Below, piece after piece: positions 8,941 to 17,212 of a stretch of DNA of 64,000 nucleotides (position 1 is the stretch's first letter; each line of letters starts with the position of its first letter). The stretch covers positions 1,364,001-1,428,000 of the forward strand of contig NZ_CP047204.1 in the NCBI RefSeq assembly GCF_030408735.1. The letters are read 5' to 3'. The translations under genes and the position numbers were made by a program. This DNA is from Corynebacterium faecale. Its GTDB lineage: Bacteria > Actinomycetota > Actinomycetes > Mycobacteriales > Mycobacteriaceae. Below the pieces are notes generated by a model, which saw only the letters and a program-made list of their open reading frames with translations, did no database searches and was not told the DNA's origin.

Positions 8941-11036
8941 GAATTGCCGTGATCGCGCCGGGTAGACACCCCATCGCGGAACCCTATGCCGGTGGACTGG
9001 AGGCATACTGCGGAATCCTGGTTAACGGATTGCGTGCCCGGGGCCATGAGGTGGATCTCTATGCCGCCGCCGGTTCCGAAGGGCATGTGCGGGAGTTTGA
9101 ATTCCCCATCCCTGACTGGCGCTGCACTGATGCCCAGGAGACCGATCACACCTATCCTCCCGGCCACTGTGCTCTGGAGGATCGCGCCTACGCCCGACTG
9201 CGTGCCCACCTGGAATCCAGTGATTATGATGTGGTGCACAACAACAGCCTGCACCCGGAGTTGTTGCTCACCACAGCCCTGCCGCTGGTGACCACGCTGC
9301 ACTGCCCACCCGTGGAGCGGATGGCTGCGGTGGCACCGGAATCCACCAGTGTGTTCACCGCCGTGAGCAGATCCACCGCTGATAGTTGGGGTCTGCCTGA
9401 CACCCGGGTGATCCCCAATGCCGCTGATCTGCGCGTGTGGCGTGAGGGACCGGGTGGTGAGCGTGCCATCTGGTTCGGGCGCATCGTCCCGGAGAAGGCA
9501 CCCCATATGGCCATCGATGCCTGCCGTCTCGCCGGTATTCCACTGACCATCGTGGGCCGCCGCGCCAACCCCATCTACTGGGCTCAGGAGATCGTGCCGC
9601 GCCTGGGTGAAGATGTGGAGTGGATCGGCACCCTCAACCACACCGCACTGGCGGAGCGGGTGCGACACTCCCGCGTTGCTGTGATCACCCCGGATTGGGA
9701 TGAGCCCTTCGGGTTGGTTTCCATTGAAGCCATGGCCTGTGGGATCCCGGTCGCGGCCTTCGCCCGCGGGGGTTTGGCTGATGTCTTGGACCATTCACCG
9801 TGTCCCTCTGTGCCAGCGGGTGATGTGCAGGTGCTGGCCCGGGCCATCGCTGATTCCGCCACTGTTAACCGTGCTGAGGTGGCCCGCTACGCCCGCGGCA
9901 CTTACGGCCTGGATGCCTTCCTCGACCGTTATCTCGCCGTCTACCGCGATGTCGCCACCACCACACCCACCCGGGTGCCGGACCACATGATGCGCAGGAC
10001 CACCCGCACATCCCCCCACATGGCCAGCACCCCAGCTGGCGCCCACACCACGCGCCCCTGTCCCCACCGCCACCATGCACACCCACGAGGAGATTCAGCC
10101 ATGATCGGAATGTATGCCCACCACTCCGGAAGTGGGCACCTGCACCGCGTGCGCACCATCGCACACCACCTGGATGAGCAGGCCGTGATCTTCTCCTCTG
10201 CACCCGGTGCGGATATCCACCTGCCGCTGGACACTGATCCGGATACACCCGCGCCACGTGACCACACGGTCAACGACACCCTCCACTGGGCGCCGCTGGG
10301 CGTTCCGGGCCACACCGAGCGCCTGGCGATCATCGCCAACTGGATCAATGAGCACCGTCCCCGTGCCTTCTATGTGGACTGCTCCGTGGAGGTCGCCATC
10401 TTCGTCCGACTCATGGGCATCCCCGTCATCACCATCGCCATGCCGGGTTTCCGCCGTGATCAACCCCACCAGGTCGGTTATCGCCAGGCCAGCGCCATCA
10501 TCGCCGCTTGGCCGGACTGGATCCCGGTGCCGGCACACCTGATCACCCACGCCGACAAACTCCACATGGTCGGTGGCATCTCCCGCCTGACACCCGCAGC
10601 AACAGCACCAGAACGTGATGGCGTGGTCATTCTCCGCGGCGCGGGTGCCGATGATTTTGATAAACGCACCTGGCCCACGGCCACGGTGCTGGGCAGAGAC
10701 ATGCTTATCCACGACCCCACCACCCACCTCCTTCATGCCTCAGTGGTGATCGCGGCCGCAGGGCAGAACTCCGTGGCAGATCTCGCTGTGACGAACACCC
10801 CCGCGGTGATCCTCCCGCAGACCCGCCCGTTCAGTGAACAGGATGCCACCGCGGCGGCACTCGACAGCGCACGGATCGCCGTGGTCCCCACCGAGTTCCC
10901 CGAACTACGCGAATGGGAGGGGCTGTTTGATCAGGCACGACAGCGGGCGAAGAACTGGCACCTCTGGCAGACCGACGGGGCCGCCCAACGCGCCGCCGCT
11001 GTGATCCAGAACGTGGCCAACCAGGAGAGCCTCTAA
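8937..11036 (+). CDS. fused glycosyltransferase: GT4 plus MurG-like GT28-type domain
   Basis: 699 residues in one open frame. Residues 1 to about 340 are a complete GT4 enzyme: GGLEAYCGILVNGLRARGHEVDLYA at the start, VIPNAADL, GRIVPEKAPHMAID and the donor-site motif EPFGLVSIEAMACGIPV. Residues 341-388 form a low-complexity His/Thr/Pro/Arg-rich linker. From Met389 (nt 10101) a second transferase begins, MIGMYAHHSGSGHLHR, with AAGQNSVADLAVTNTPAVILP near its end, as in MurG-like UDP-sugar transferases. A strong RBS (GAGGAGA, 10087-10093) lies 7 nt before codon 389. Two genes seem to have merged by loss of a stop codon; two products may still be made. ATGA overlap with the gene before; stop directly abuts the next ATG. 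Confidence 0.75.
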   Translation: MRIAVIAPGRHPIAEPYAGGLEAYCGILVNGLRARGHEVDLYAAAGSEGHVREFEFPIPDWRCTDAQETDHTYPPGHCALEDRAYARLRAHLESSDYDVVHNNSLHPELLLTTALPLVTTLHCPPVERMAAVAPESTSVFTAVSRSTADSWGLPDTRVIPNAADLRVWREGPGGERAIWFGRIVPEKAPHMAIDACRLAGIPLTIVGRRANPIYWAQEIVPRLGEDVEWIGTLNHTALAERVRHSRVAVITPDWDEPFGLVSIEAMACGIPVAAFARGGLADVLDHSPCPSVPAGDVQVLARAIADSATVNRAEVARYARGTYGLDAFLDRYLAVYRDVATTTPTRVPDHMMRRTTRTSPHMASTPAGAHTTRPCPHRHHAHPRGDSAMIGMYAHHSGSGHLHRVRTIAHHLDEQAVIFSSAPGADIHLPLDTDPDTPAPRDHTVNDTLHWAPLGVPGHTERLAIIANWINEHRPRAFYVDCSVEVAIFVRLMGIPVITIAMPGFRRDQPHQVGYRQASAIIAAWPDWIPVPAHLITHADKLHMVGGISRLTPAATAPERDGVVILRGAGADDFDKRTWPTATVLGRDMLIHDPTTHLLHASVVIAAAGQNSVADLAVTNTPAVILPQTRPFSEQDATAAALDSARIAVVPTEFPELREWEGLFDQARQRAKNWHLWQTDGAAQRAAAVIQNVANQESL

Positions 11037-11786
11037 ATGAAGTACGCCGTGCTCACCATCGCCGATGACAACCGCCAGGCACATGTGGACAGGCAACTGG
11101 CTGGCCTGAATAAGTGGGCTCCGGGCACCCCTCATTACCGTGGGCACCTGGGAGCTGACCACAACCTGTCCCGCGCCCGCAACCAGGTCGCACAGACAGC
11201 ACTGGACAATGGTGCTGAGTTACTCATCTTCCTCGACGCCGACTGCATCCCCGGGCCGTCCCTGGTTTCCCATTATGTGGACGCAGCCCACCACTGGCCG
11301 GGCGATGTCCTCTGCGGCCCGGTCACCTACCTGGACGCGCCGGGTACAAGCGGTTATGAGCTGGAGGAGTTGGAGGCACTGACCAACCCCCACCCGGCCA
11401 GGCCCAACCCACCTGCAGGTCAGACAAGGTGCGGCACCGATGAGGAGTGGAACCTCTTCTGGTCCCTCTCTTTCGCCCTTTCTGCCCAGACCTGGCGTGA
11501 CAGCGGAGGCTTCGACGAAGGCTATTTTGGCTACGGGGGAGAAGACACCGACTTCGCCTACCGCCTGCGCGCCCAGGGTGAGACTCTGCGCTGGGTCGGC
11601 GGAGCCCACGCCTATCACCAATGGCACCCCGTTTCCTCCCCACCCGTGGAGCACCTCGGTGACATCCTGGCCAACGCCACCCGCTTCCACTCCATCTGGG
11701 GCACCTGGCCCATGGAAGGCTGGCTGACGGCCTTTGCCGAGCTCGGCCTGGTCGAATACCGCGACGGCGCCTGGGTGCGCCTATAA
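11037..11786 (+). CDS. glycosyltransferase family 2, galactosyltransferase-like
   Basis: 249 residues. GT-A fold with SRARNQVAQTALDNGAELLIFLDADCIPG (DxD metal site, about 60-80) and DEGYFGYGGEDTDFAYRLR in the C-terminal half, the GGED region of galactosyltransferase-like GT2 enzymes; the same region occurs in the 677-residue transferase of this cluster. No membrane segment. Its ATG follows the previous stop without a gap (TAA-ATG), so it is the last gene of a coupled three-gene operon. Confidence 0.8.
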   Translation: MKYAVLTIADDNRQAHVDRQLAGLNKWAPGTPHYRGHLGADHNLSRARNQVAQTALDNGAELLIFLDADCIPGPSLVSHYVDAAHHWPGDVLCGPVTYLDAPGTSGYELEELEALTNPHPARPNPPAGQTRCGTDEEWNLFWSLSFALSAQTWRDSGGFDEGYFGYGGEDTDFAYRLRAQGETLRWVGGAHAYHQWHPVSSPPVEHLGDILANATRFHSIWGTWPMEGWLTAFAELGLVEYRDGAWVRL

Positions 11787-11848
11787 AAGGATGCTTGTCG
11801 ACGCCACCCCCTAGTTTCCCCGACCGAGCCCATGCTCTCTCACTTTTG

Positions 11849-12001
11849 CCATCGCATTCATCAAGGTAAGGCTTGAAACGCCTGGATGCGATGGTATCTT
11901 AAATCTTATGCCGCCTCTCACGCTAGGAGCGTAAAGCGGTGAGGGGCCGGACGTAGCCTCTGTCGCCAGGAGCGTCAACGCTTGCCGGACCCTCTTATAC
12001 T
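11849..12001 (+). promoter_or_regulatory. structured region upstream of nitrobindin gene
   Basis: Perfect 9-bp inverted repeat CCATCGCAT (11849-11857) / ATGCGATGG (11886-11894). It encloses TTGAAA (11873-11878), which with TATCTT (11895-11900) after 16 nt makes a good promoter. The repeat could be an operator, or the terminator stem of the glycosyltransferase operon. Downstream lie two imperfect tandem units of about 43 nt, each with CGCyAGGAGCGTmAA (11921-11935, 11964-11978) and GCCGGAC, which can fold into hairpins (ACGCT-AGG-AGCGT; AGCGT-CA-ACGCT). A second -10-like TATACT is at 11996-12001. Looks like a regulated or structured 5' leader; no known riboswitch recognised. Confidence 0.4.
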
Positions 12002-12022
12002 TTCTTCCTTAGGATTAAGGGC

Positions 12023-12505
12023 ATGGACCTCCACCCCAACCTTGCACCCTACGAATTCCTCATCGGCACCTGGACCGGAACCGGTCGGGGCCACTACCCG
12101 ACAATCAACAGCTTCGCCTTCCATGAAACCCTGATCTTCTCCACCATCCCGGGCAAACCCTTCCTCCGCTATGAGCAGAAGACCATGGGTGAGAACGGGC
12201 CCATGCACACCGAACTCGGGTTCCTCCGCCCAGTGGGTTTTGGCAAACTCGAATTCATCCTTGCCCAACCCACCGGACAGACAGAACTCCTGGAGGGAAC
12301 AGCACGCGAGGAGGATTACCTGCTCCACTTCGAGTTCACCACCTCCACCGTGGTCAACTCCGGCAGCGCGAAGGCCGTGGAGCAGACTGCGCGCACCTAT
12401 ACCTTCACCGCGGATCGCGCCGGGTTGCGTACCCGTTTCGATATGGCCGCGGTGGGGGAGCCCATGCAGCAGCACCTGGAGAGCGAACTCACCAAACAGG
12501 TTTAG
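12023..12505 (+). CDS. nitrobindin family heme-binding beta-barrel protein
   Basis: 160 residues, the usual nitrobindin length. The N-terminal FLIGTWTGTGRGHYPTI (about 13-29) and the C-terminal His near 151 in QHLESEL, the position of the proximal heme ligand, are both present. Nitrobindins are ten-stranded ferric-heme barrels that isomerise peroxynitrite to nitrate and bind NO. It is cytosolic. An AAGGG-type RBS lies in front of the ATG, and a long structured leader precedes it. The YwiC-like gene follows 46 nt downstream. Confidence 0.85.
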   Translation: MDLHPNLAPYEFLIGTWTGTGRGHYPTINSFAFHETLIFSTIPGKPFLRYEQKTMGENGPMHTELGFLRPVGFGKLEFILAQPTGQTELLEGTAREEDYLLHFEFTTSTVVNSGSAKAVEQTARTYTFTADRAGLRTRFDMAAVGEPMQQHLESELTKQV

Positions 12506-12520
12506 CCAGACCGCCTGGGA

Positions 12521-12544
12521 TCAAACTTTAGTTTGATATAGGGT
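12521..12544 (+). promoter_or_regulatory. palindromic operator candidate and -10 box of the ywiC-like gene
   Basis: TCAAACT-TT-AGTTTGA (12521-12536), two 7-bp arms two bases apart, abuts a TAGGGT -10 box (12539-12544) which ends 7 nt before the ATG at 12552. The palindrome covers the -20 to -30 region, a classic repressor position. The regulator is unknown. Confidence 0.5.
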
Positions 12545-12551
12545 TACTGGT

Positions 12552-13415
12552 ATGACCACACCGGTGAAGAAGGCAGCGCAGCGCAAACCCCGCGGCAGGA
12601 AAGGCATTTCCCCCTGGGTGCCCAACCAGCACGGAGCGTGGGCGATGCTCATCAGTCCGGCGGTGCTGGGTCTGATCTCCGGGGTGGTCATGCTGCTGCG
12701 CACTGATGCACCGCTATCCCGCCTCGGTGTGCTGCTGGCTGTGCTGGTGGCCTGGTTCTTCGGCTATTTCGCCTTCTTCGCCTTCGGATTGGCCGCACGT
12801 GCCCGAAACCCACGGCGCCGCGCCAAATACCTCACACCCGTCTATGTCTATGGGGCCATCTCCCTGGTGGGTATCGGTGCCGCACTGGCGCTTCAACCGG
12901 ACCTGATGTGGTGGGCTATCCCGTTTACCCCTTTGGTGGCCATCGCAGTGTGGGAAACGATCAAGGGTAGAAGCAGATCCACGGTGTCCGGTGTGTCCAC
13001 CACGGTGGCCTCGGCGTTGCTCTACCCGGCACTGACATCTGTGGGCTCAGCCACCGGGGACGCGGGAGTACAGGGGTGGGCCGCGATGATTTTCCTCGCG
13101 GTGTATTTCTCCGGAACCATTCCCTTTGTCAAGTCCATGATCCGCGAACGCAACAACCCCCGTTATCTGGCGGGCTCCATCACCTATCATGTGGCAGCGG
13201 TGTTGGCGGTGTGGGTGGTGGCGGTCGCCCTGGGCGTGGGTTGGGTGGCGGGCATCCTCATGGTGGGGACCCTGTTGGTGGCGCTGTGGCGATCCATGTA
13301 CATCCCGATGGCTTCGCAAAGAGGTGCCACATGGACTGCGCGCCGCCTGGGCATGGCGGAGATCCCCGTGCTGCTTATGGCCTGCTCGGCGGTGCTGGCC
13401 ACGCTGATCACCTAG
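12552..13415 (+). CDS. YwiC-like integral membrane protein
   Basis: 287 residues with about seven or eight hydrophobic segments after a basic N-terminus. PNQHGAWAMLISP (about 24-36) is the conserved signature of the YwiC-like family. In Bacillus subtilis ywiC lies in the nitrate respiration region; its biochemical role is not known. Leaderless start with TAGGGT 7 nt upstream and a palindrome in the promoter. Position next to nitrobindin suggests nitrogen-oxide metabolism, an inference only. A bidirectional terminator separates it from the convergent SRPBCC gene. Confidence 0.8.
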   Translation: MTTPVKKAAQRKPRGRKGISPWVPNQHGAWAMLISPAVLGLISGVVMLLRTDAPLSRLGVLLAVLVAWFFGYFAFFAFGLAARARNPRRRAKYLTPVYVYGAISLVGIGAALALQPDLMWWAIPFTPLVAIAVWETIKGRSRSTVSGVSTTVASALLYPALTSVGSATGDAGVQGWAAMIFLAVYFSGTIPFVKSMIRERNNPRYLAGSITYHVAAVLAVWVVAVALGVGWVAGILMVGTLLVALWRSMYIPMASQRGATWTARRLGMAEIPVLLMACSAVLATLIT

Positions 13416-13421
13416 ACAGTG

Positions 13422-13466
13422 AAAAAACCGGCCCACCCACACTGAAAGTGGGCGGGCCGGTTAAAA
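13422..13466. terminator. bidirectional intrinsic terminator
   Basis: AACCGGCCCACCCAC (13426-13440) pairs with GTGGGCGGGCCGGTT (13448-13462) over a 7-nt loop. Six A precede it (T-run for the minus strand) and TTAAAA follows. It serves the two convergent genes on either side. Confidence 0.85.
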
Positions 13467-13475
13467 GCCTGAAGT

Positions 13476-13928
13476 TTATTCTACTGCCGCAGCCAGGTTG
13501 GCCAGGGAATCCTCCAGCTCCTTCTCCTCCAGCAGTGGGGGATTGAACTTCTTCATCGCTTCCTCCTCCACACCGGACCAGTCGTAGGTGAGGCTCACGT
13601 CGGTGGATCCAGCGTCCACGGAGTTGAGCTCCCAGACCCACTGCCAGCCCTGTGGCTCCTGGCCGGTGGGGGCGGTGGCCCAGGCGATCAGCTTGTGCTC
13701 GTTGAAACCGACCACGTGGTTGTCGGTCTTGTAGGCGCCGTTGGGGCCTTCCATGTTCATGGTGAAGACATCGCCGGTGGCCTGGATGCGGTTGGACTTT
13801 TCATCGGCACGCACGCGTCCGGAGGAATCGAACTCCTTGTGGCGCTCCGGGTTGGAAAGCACGTCCCAGACCTTGTCCACCGGGGCGTTGATTGTTCGGG
13901 AAACTGTGTACTTCTGTGTGTCAGCCAT
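13476..13928 (-). CDS. SRPBCC (polyketide cyclase/START-like) family protein
   Basis: 150 residues. It opens with YTVSRTINAPVDKVWDVLSNPERHKEFDSSGRV, the start of the SRPBCC hydrophobic-pocket fold, and continues with WQWVWELN ... DVSLTYDWSG typical of the second half of the sheet. Ligand and role unknown. Leaderless: on the minus strand TAGGGT (complement of 13935-13940) ends 6 nt before the ATG, so it has its own promoter although the membrane protein gene lies just upstream. Confidence 0.8.
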   Translation of the reverse strand: MADTQKYTVSRTINAPVDKVWDVLSNPERHKEFDSSGRVRADEKSNRIQATGDVFTMNMEGPNGAYKTDNHVVGFNEHKLIAWATAPTGQEPQGWQWVWELNSVDAGSTDVSLTYDWSGVEEEAMKKFNPPLLEEKELEDSLANLAAAVE

Positions 13929-13949
13929 GCGCCCACCCTAGGTAGATCC

Positions 13950-14642
13950 TCAACTCTTGGCAACGATCTGTGCCCGCTGGGCAGCATTCGCGCTCTTTCT
14001 GATGCGGAGATCATTGATCAAGGTGGCGTGGTGTTGATTGCAGGTATCAATGTGCGCTTCCAGTTCATGAAGCCCCTGTTTCACCTGCTCAGCGGAGTCC
14101 AGATGCCGCTCCACATCCAGTGCGCAGTCACGCACCTGATCCAGTTGGAGGGCCAGTTCCGCAGCCGAACGCAGAATATCGGTGTTATCCACGGTGGAGG
14201 TGAGAAAATTCGACCACGTGCCCAGCACTCCACTGAGGTGGTTGCGTTCTTTCAACACTTGGGTGCGCAGCTGATCCAGGTCCACACGGAGGGTCTCGGT
14301 AGTGGAGCTTTCAGGAAAATTCAACGTGCGGGGCGTGATCTCACCACGGGAGAGGTCGCTGCGGTTTTCGTCGGCAAGCTCGTGCAGGATTGAGGTCAGC
14401 GCCATGTGCGTGACCGGCGCCCAGCGCGCCTCCAGTTGGCGTTGGAGGAACCGGTTGACAAAGACGGTGGTGAGCAGGAAGGAGACCAGACCGGCGGCTA
14501 AACCGGCGAGGATGACCATGTCCTGCCAGATGGTGGTGGACACATCAATCCAGATGATCACGCCGATCAGGACGAGCGCGCCCAGGGCAGTGGCGATCTG
14601 GAACGCGGCGCGGGAGGCGGCGGTGGTGTTGAGGGATGCCAT
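13950..14642 (-). CDS. small membrane protein of unknown function
   Basis: 230 residues. Two membrane segments at about 13-32 and 41-62, then a long soluble part rich in Leu, Glu, Gln and Asp that should be largely helical, perhaps coiled coil (DLDQLRTQVLKERNHL and later LALQLDQVRDCALDVERHL). A His-rich ETCNQHHATL-like spot lies near the end. I do not recognise a family. The reading frame, start region and codon use look like a real gene; it is the upstream neighbour of the SRPBCC gene, 21 nt apart. Confidence 0.65.
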   Translation of the reverse strand: MASLNTTAASRAAFQIATALGALVLIGVIIWIDVSTTIWQDMVILAGLAAGLVSFLLTTVFVNRFLQRQLEARWAPVTHMALTSILHELADENRSDLSRGEITPRTLNFPESSTTETLRVDLDQLRTQVLKERNHLSGVLGTWSNFLTSTVDNTDILRSAAELALQLDQVRDCALDVERHLDSAEQVKQGLHELEAHIDTCNQHHATLINDLRIRKSANAAQRAQIVAKS

Positions 14643-14709
14643 GGACAGTGTCTCGTTTCAGTGACAGGTCAAACCTTGAGGATTGTTCATCCCTGACCAT
14701 ATCGGTGAA

Positions 14710-14758
14710 CAAAAAAGGTCTGCCCCCGACACACCAGCACAGTGGTGTATCGGGGGCA
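14710..14758 (-). terminator. terminator of the uridine operon
   Basis: GCCCCCGACACACC (14722-14735) and GGTGTATCGGGGGC (14744-14757) form a 14-bp stem with one mismatch. On the minus strand the stem is followed by a T-run (A-run 14711-14716 on plus). Confidence 0.85.
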
Positions 14759-14772
14759 TAGCCAGGCAAGAT

Positions 14773-15711
14773 CTAGCCGATGCGCTTGACGGCGTCCACG
14801 ACCAGACCCCAGAACTTGTCAAAGTCCAGATCCACAGCCACCTGCGTGGTGCAGTCCTCTGGGGCTGGGGCACGGAAATCAGCCACGGTCATGCCGGTGG
14901 TCAGGCCACCGCTAAGTTCCACGTCAAGGGGCGCCTTGCGGGTGGTGAACACGGTGGGATCGATCAGGTAGGCAACGGCGCAGGGATCATGGACCGGTGG
15001 GTTATCAAAGCCCTGGGCGTCCTGGTAGTTCTTGCGGAAGGCATCAAAGAGTGCGACCACGAAGTCGGCCACATCGGTGCCCAGTGCGGAAAGCTGTGCC
15101 TCCACCTCGGGAGTGGCCAGTGCCTGGTGGGTGAGATCCAGGCCCACCATGGTCAGTGGCCACGCCTCGTTGAACACGATGTGGGCGGCCTCCGGGTCGA
15201 TCTTGATGTTGAATTCCGCCACGGCCGTCCAGTTGCCCACGTGGTAGCCACCACCCATGAGCACCACTTCCTTCACGCGTTCCGCAATGCGTGGCTCCTT
15301 GCGCACCGCCAGGGCGATATTGGTCAGCGGGCCAGTCGGTACGAGGGCAATGGTGCCGGGCTCATGCGACATGATGGTGTCGATGATGAAATCAACCGCA
15401 TGGGTGTCCTGTACCTGACGGGTGGGCTCGGGGAGTTCGTAGTTGTGGATCTCCATACCGGTATCGCCGTGGATATCCTCGGCGACCTCAACGGGGCGGA
15501 CCAGCGGGCGGGTGACACCGCGGTAGATCGGGGCTTCGATCCCTGCGATGGTGGCCACCACCTGTGCATTGTGGGTGACCTTGTCCAGGGTGTGGTTGCC
15601 GCCCACGGTGGTGATGCCGATCAGGTCGATCTCCGGGTTACCGGCGGCCAGCAGCATGGCTACGGCGTCATCGTGGCCGGGATCGCAGTCAAGGATGATT
15701 TTGGTGGTCAT
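14773..15711 (-). CDS. uriH: ribonucleoside (uridine) hydrolase
   Basis: 312 residues, the inosine-uridine preferring nucleoside hydrolase family. It splits uridine to uracil and ribose. The Ca2+-binding N-terminal motif is intact: LDCDPGHDDAVAML (about 7-20), the catalytic Asp included; NIKIDPEAA and the later HDPCAVAYL match the family. Last gene of the operon uriR-rbsK-uriT-uriH, an order known from C. glutamicum, 24 nt behind the transporter gene, and closed by a strong terminator. Ribose released here is phosphorylated by the RbsK upstream. Confidence 0.92.
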   Translation of the reverse strand: MTTKIILDCDPGHDDAVAMLLAAGNPEIDLIGITTVGGNHTLDKVTHNAQVVATIAGIEAPIYRGVTRPLVRPVEVAEDIHGDTGMEIHNYELPEPTRQVQDTHAVDFIIDTIMSHEPGTIALVPTGPLTNIALAVRKEPRIAERVKEVVLMGGGYHVGNWTAVAEFNIKIDPEAAHIVFNEAWPLTMVGLDLTHQALATPEVEAQLSALGTDVADFVVALFDAFRKNYQDAQGFDNPPVHDPCAVAYLIDPTVFTTRKAPLDVELSGGLTTGMTVADFRAPAPEDCTTQVAVDLDFDKFWGLVVDAVKRIG

Positions 15712-15735
15712 AGCAGTGGTCTCCTAAGTGAGGGG

Positions 15736-17187
15736 TTAGTTGGTGACGGGGGCGGTTTCTTGGGCCAGGTTCCTGGCTGCCACCGTATCGGTGATGGACT
15801 CCGGGCGCGGGATCATGAGGGAACACCCAAACGCCAGGACCAGGATGACCACTCCGGCCCACATGCCGGCGGCATAACCGCCGTCTGTGTCCCCGAAGCC
15901 GGTGGCCACAGCGAAGAGGATGGCAAAGGAGATGCCGGCGCCGAGGTTGAAGGCACCGGCGTTCATGCCGGGCAGGTAACCCTGGTTATCGGCAGGGGAG
16001 AGCACAATACCCAGGCCGTTGAGCATGATGTTGGCAATACCTGCATAGGTGATACCGACGAAGATGGAGATTCCCAGGTAGGCCAGGGACGAGGTGCTGC
16101 CCACCAGGAAGGTGGCACCGGCGACACCGACGATGGTGGAGACAATGCCGATCTGCAGGATGATCTTGTAGCCGAATTTACCCGCCAGGGCACCGGCGAT
16201 CGGTCCGAAGACCAGACCTGCCAGGGCATAGGGGGTCAGTGTCCACCAGGACACCACACCGGCGGACATACCGGCACCGTGGGCGGTATCCTGCGCCAGG
16301 TTGGGCAGCAGGCCGTTCATCACGGCGAACACACCGGTCATGGTGAGCAGGGTGGTCAGCAGCAACGCCCAGGTACGGCGCTGGCCAAGGTATTCCACGC
16401 TGACCAGCGGGTGCTTCACGCGCTTTTCAATGTTGTAGAAGGTGATCACACCGACAATGCCGATGATGAAGAGGACAACCACGAGGATCCAGTTGGCATC
16501 AGCAAGCTTGCCCGCCTCGTTGAACGCCATGAGCAGCGAACCGATGGAGATCGCCAGCGGCAGCACGCCCAGCCAGTCCATCTTGGGGGTTTCCGCGGCG
16601 GCGGATTCCTTCACACCGAAGGGCAGCGCCACAGCGGCAACCACACAGAACACGGCCATGACCCAGAAGATGGAACGGAAACCGAAGTTCTCCGCCAACC
16701 AGCCACCGGCGATGGCATCCACGCCACCGATACCACCGTTAACCGAGGTGACAATACCCAGCAGCAGCGCGTACTGCTTCTCATTGGGCACATGCTGGCG
16801 CAGGATGATCAGACACAGTGGCACGGTTGGACCGGCCACACCCTGGATCAGACGACCAAGGAACAACACCGCCACATTCGGGGCCAGGGCTGCAACGAGG
16901 CAACCGATGCCGGTGACGATCATCATGCCGATCAGCACCTTGCGCCGACCAATCAGATCACCCCAGCGTGGGAGGAACAGGGAAAACAGCGCGGCCGCGG
17001 TGAAGAACGCGGTCTGGGTCATGCCGATCTGGGCGGGGGTCGCGCTCAGCTCGACCTCCATCGTGGCCAGAGCGGGCGCGAGCATGGACGCGTTGAGCTG
17101 GAAGGCGAACACCGCCACCAGCAGGGCGATCATCAACGGGATGATCGTGGTAGCCGAGGCTTTCTTCGGCTCGACGGCAATTGACAT
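15736..17187 (-). CDS. uriT: MFS transporter, probable uridine importer
   Basis: 483 residues, major facilitator superfamily with about 14 hydrophobic segments. Motif A is RWGDLIGRRK in the loop after segment 2, followed by LGRLIQGVAG (motif B/C region). In C. glutamicum the equivalent gene is uriT of the uridine operon. I start at ATG 17187 (MSIAVEPKKA); the frame stays open upstream to 17379 but that part overlaps rbsK and looks non-coding. 25 nt separate it from rbsK. Confidence 0.88.
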   Translation of the reverse strand: MSIAVEPKKASATTIIPLMIALLVAVFAFQLNASMLAPALATMEVELSATPAQIGMTQTAFFTAAALFSLFLPRWGDLIGRRKVLIGMMIVTGIGCLVAALAPNVAVLFLGRLIQGVAGPTVPLCLIILRQHVPNEKQYALLLGIVTSVNGGIGGVDAIAGGWLAENFGFRSIFWVMAVFCVVAAVALPFGVKESAAAETPKMDWLGVLPLAISIGSLLMAFNEAGKLADANWILVVVLFIIGIVGVITFYNIEKRVKHPLVSVEYLGQRRTWALLLTTLLTMTGVFAVMNGLLPNLAQDTAHGAGMSAGVVSWWTLTPYALAGLVFGPIAGALAGKFGYKIILQIGIVSTIVGVAGATFLVGSTSSLAYLGISIFVGITYAGIANIMLNGLGIVLSPADNQGYLPGMNAGAFNLGAGISFAILFAVATGFGDTDGGYAAGMWAGVVILVLAFGCSLMIPRPESITDTVAARNLAQETAPVTN

Positions 17188-17212
17188 GATTACTCTCGTT
17201 TCGGTGGGGGAG

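Noticed and set aside
12700..12910. short open frames inside the ywiC-like, uvrA and pheT genes
   Set aside because: Out-of-frame shadows in high-GC coding DNA without start signals or family resemblance.
14683..17184. 833-codon open frame on the plus strand
   Set aside because: Lies opposite uriH and uriT, is Gly/His/Asp-rich as expected for the antisense of high-GC genes, and has no domain. Shadow frame.
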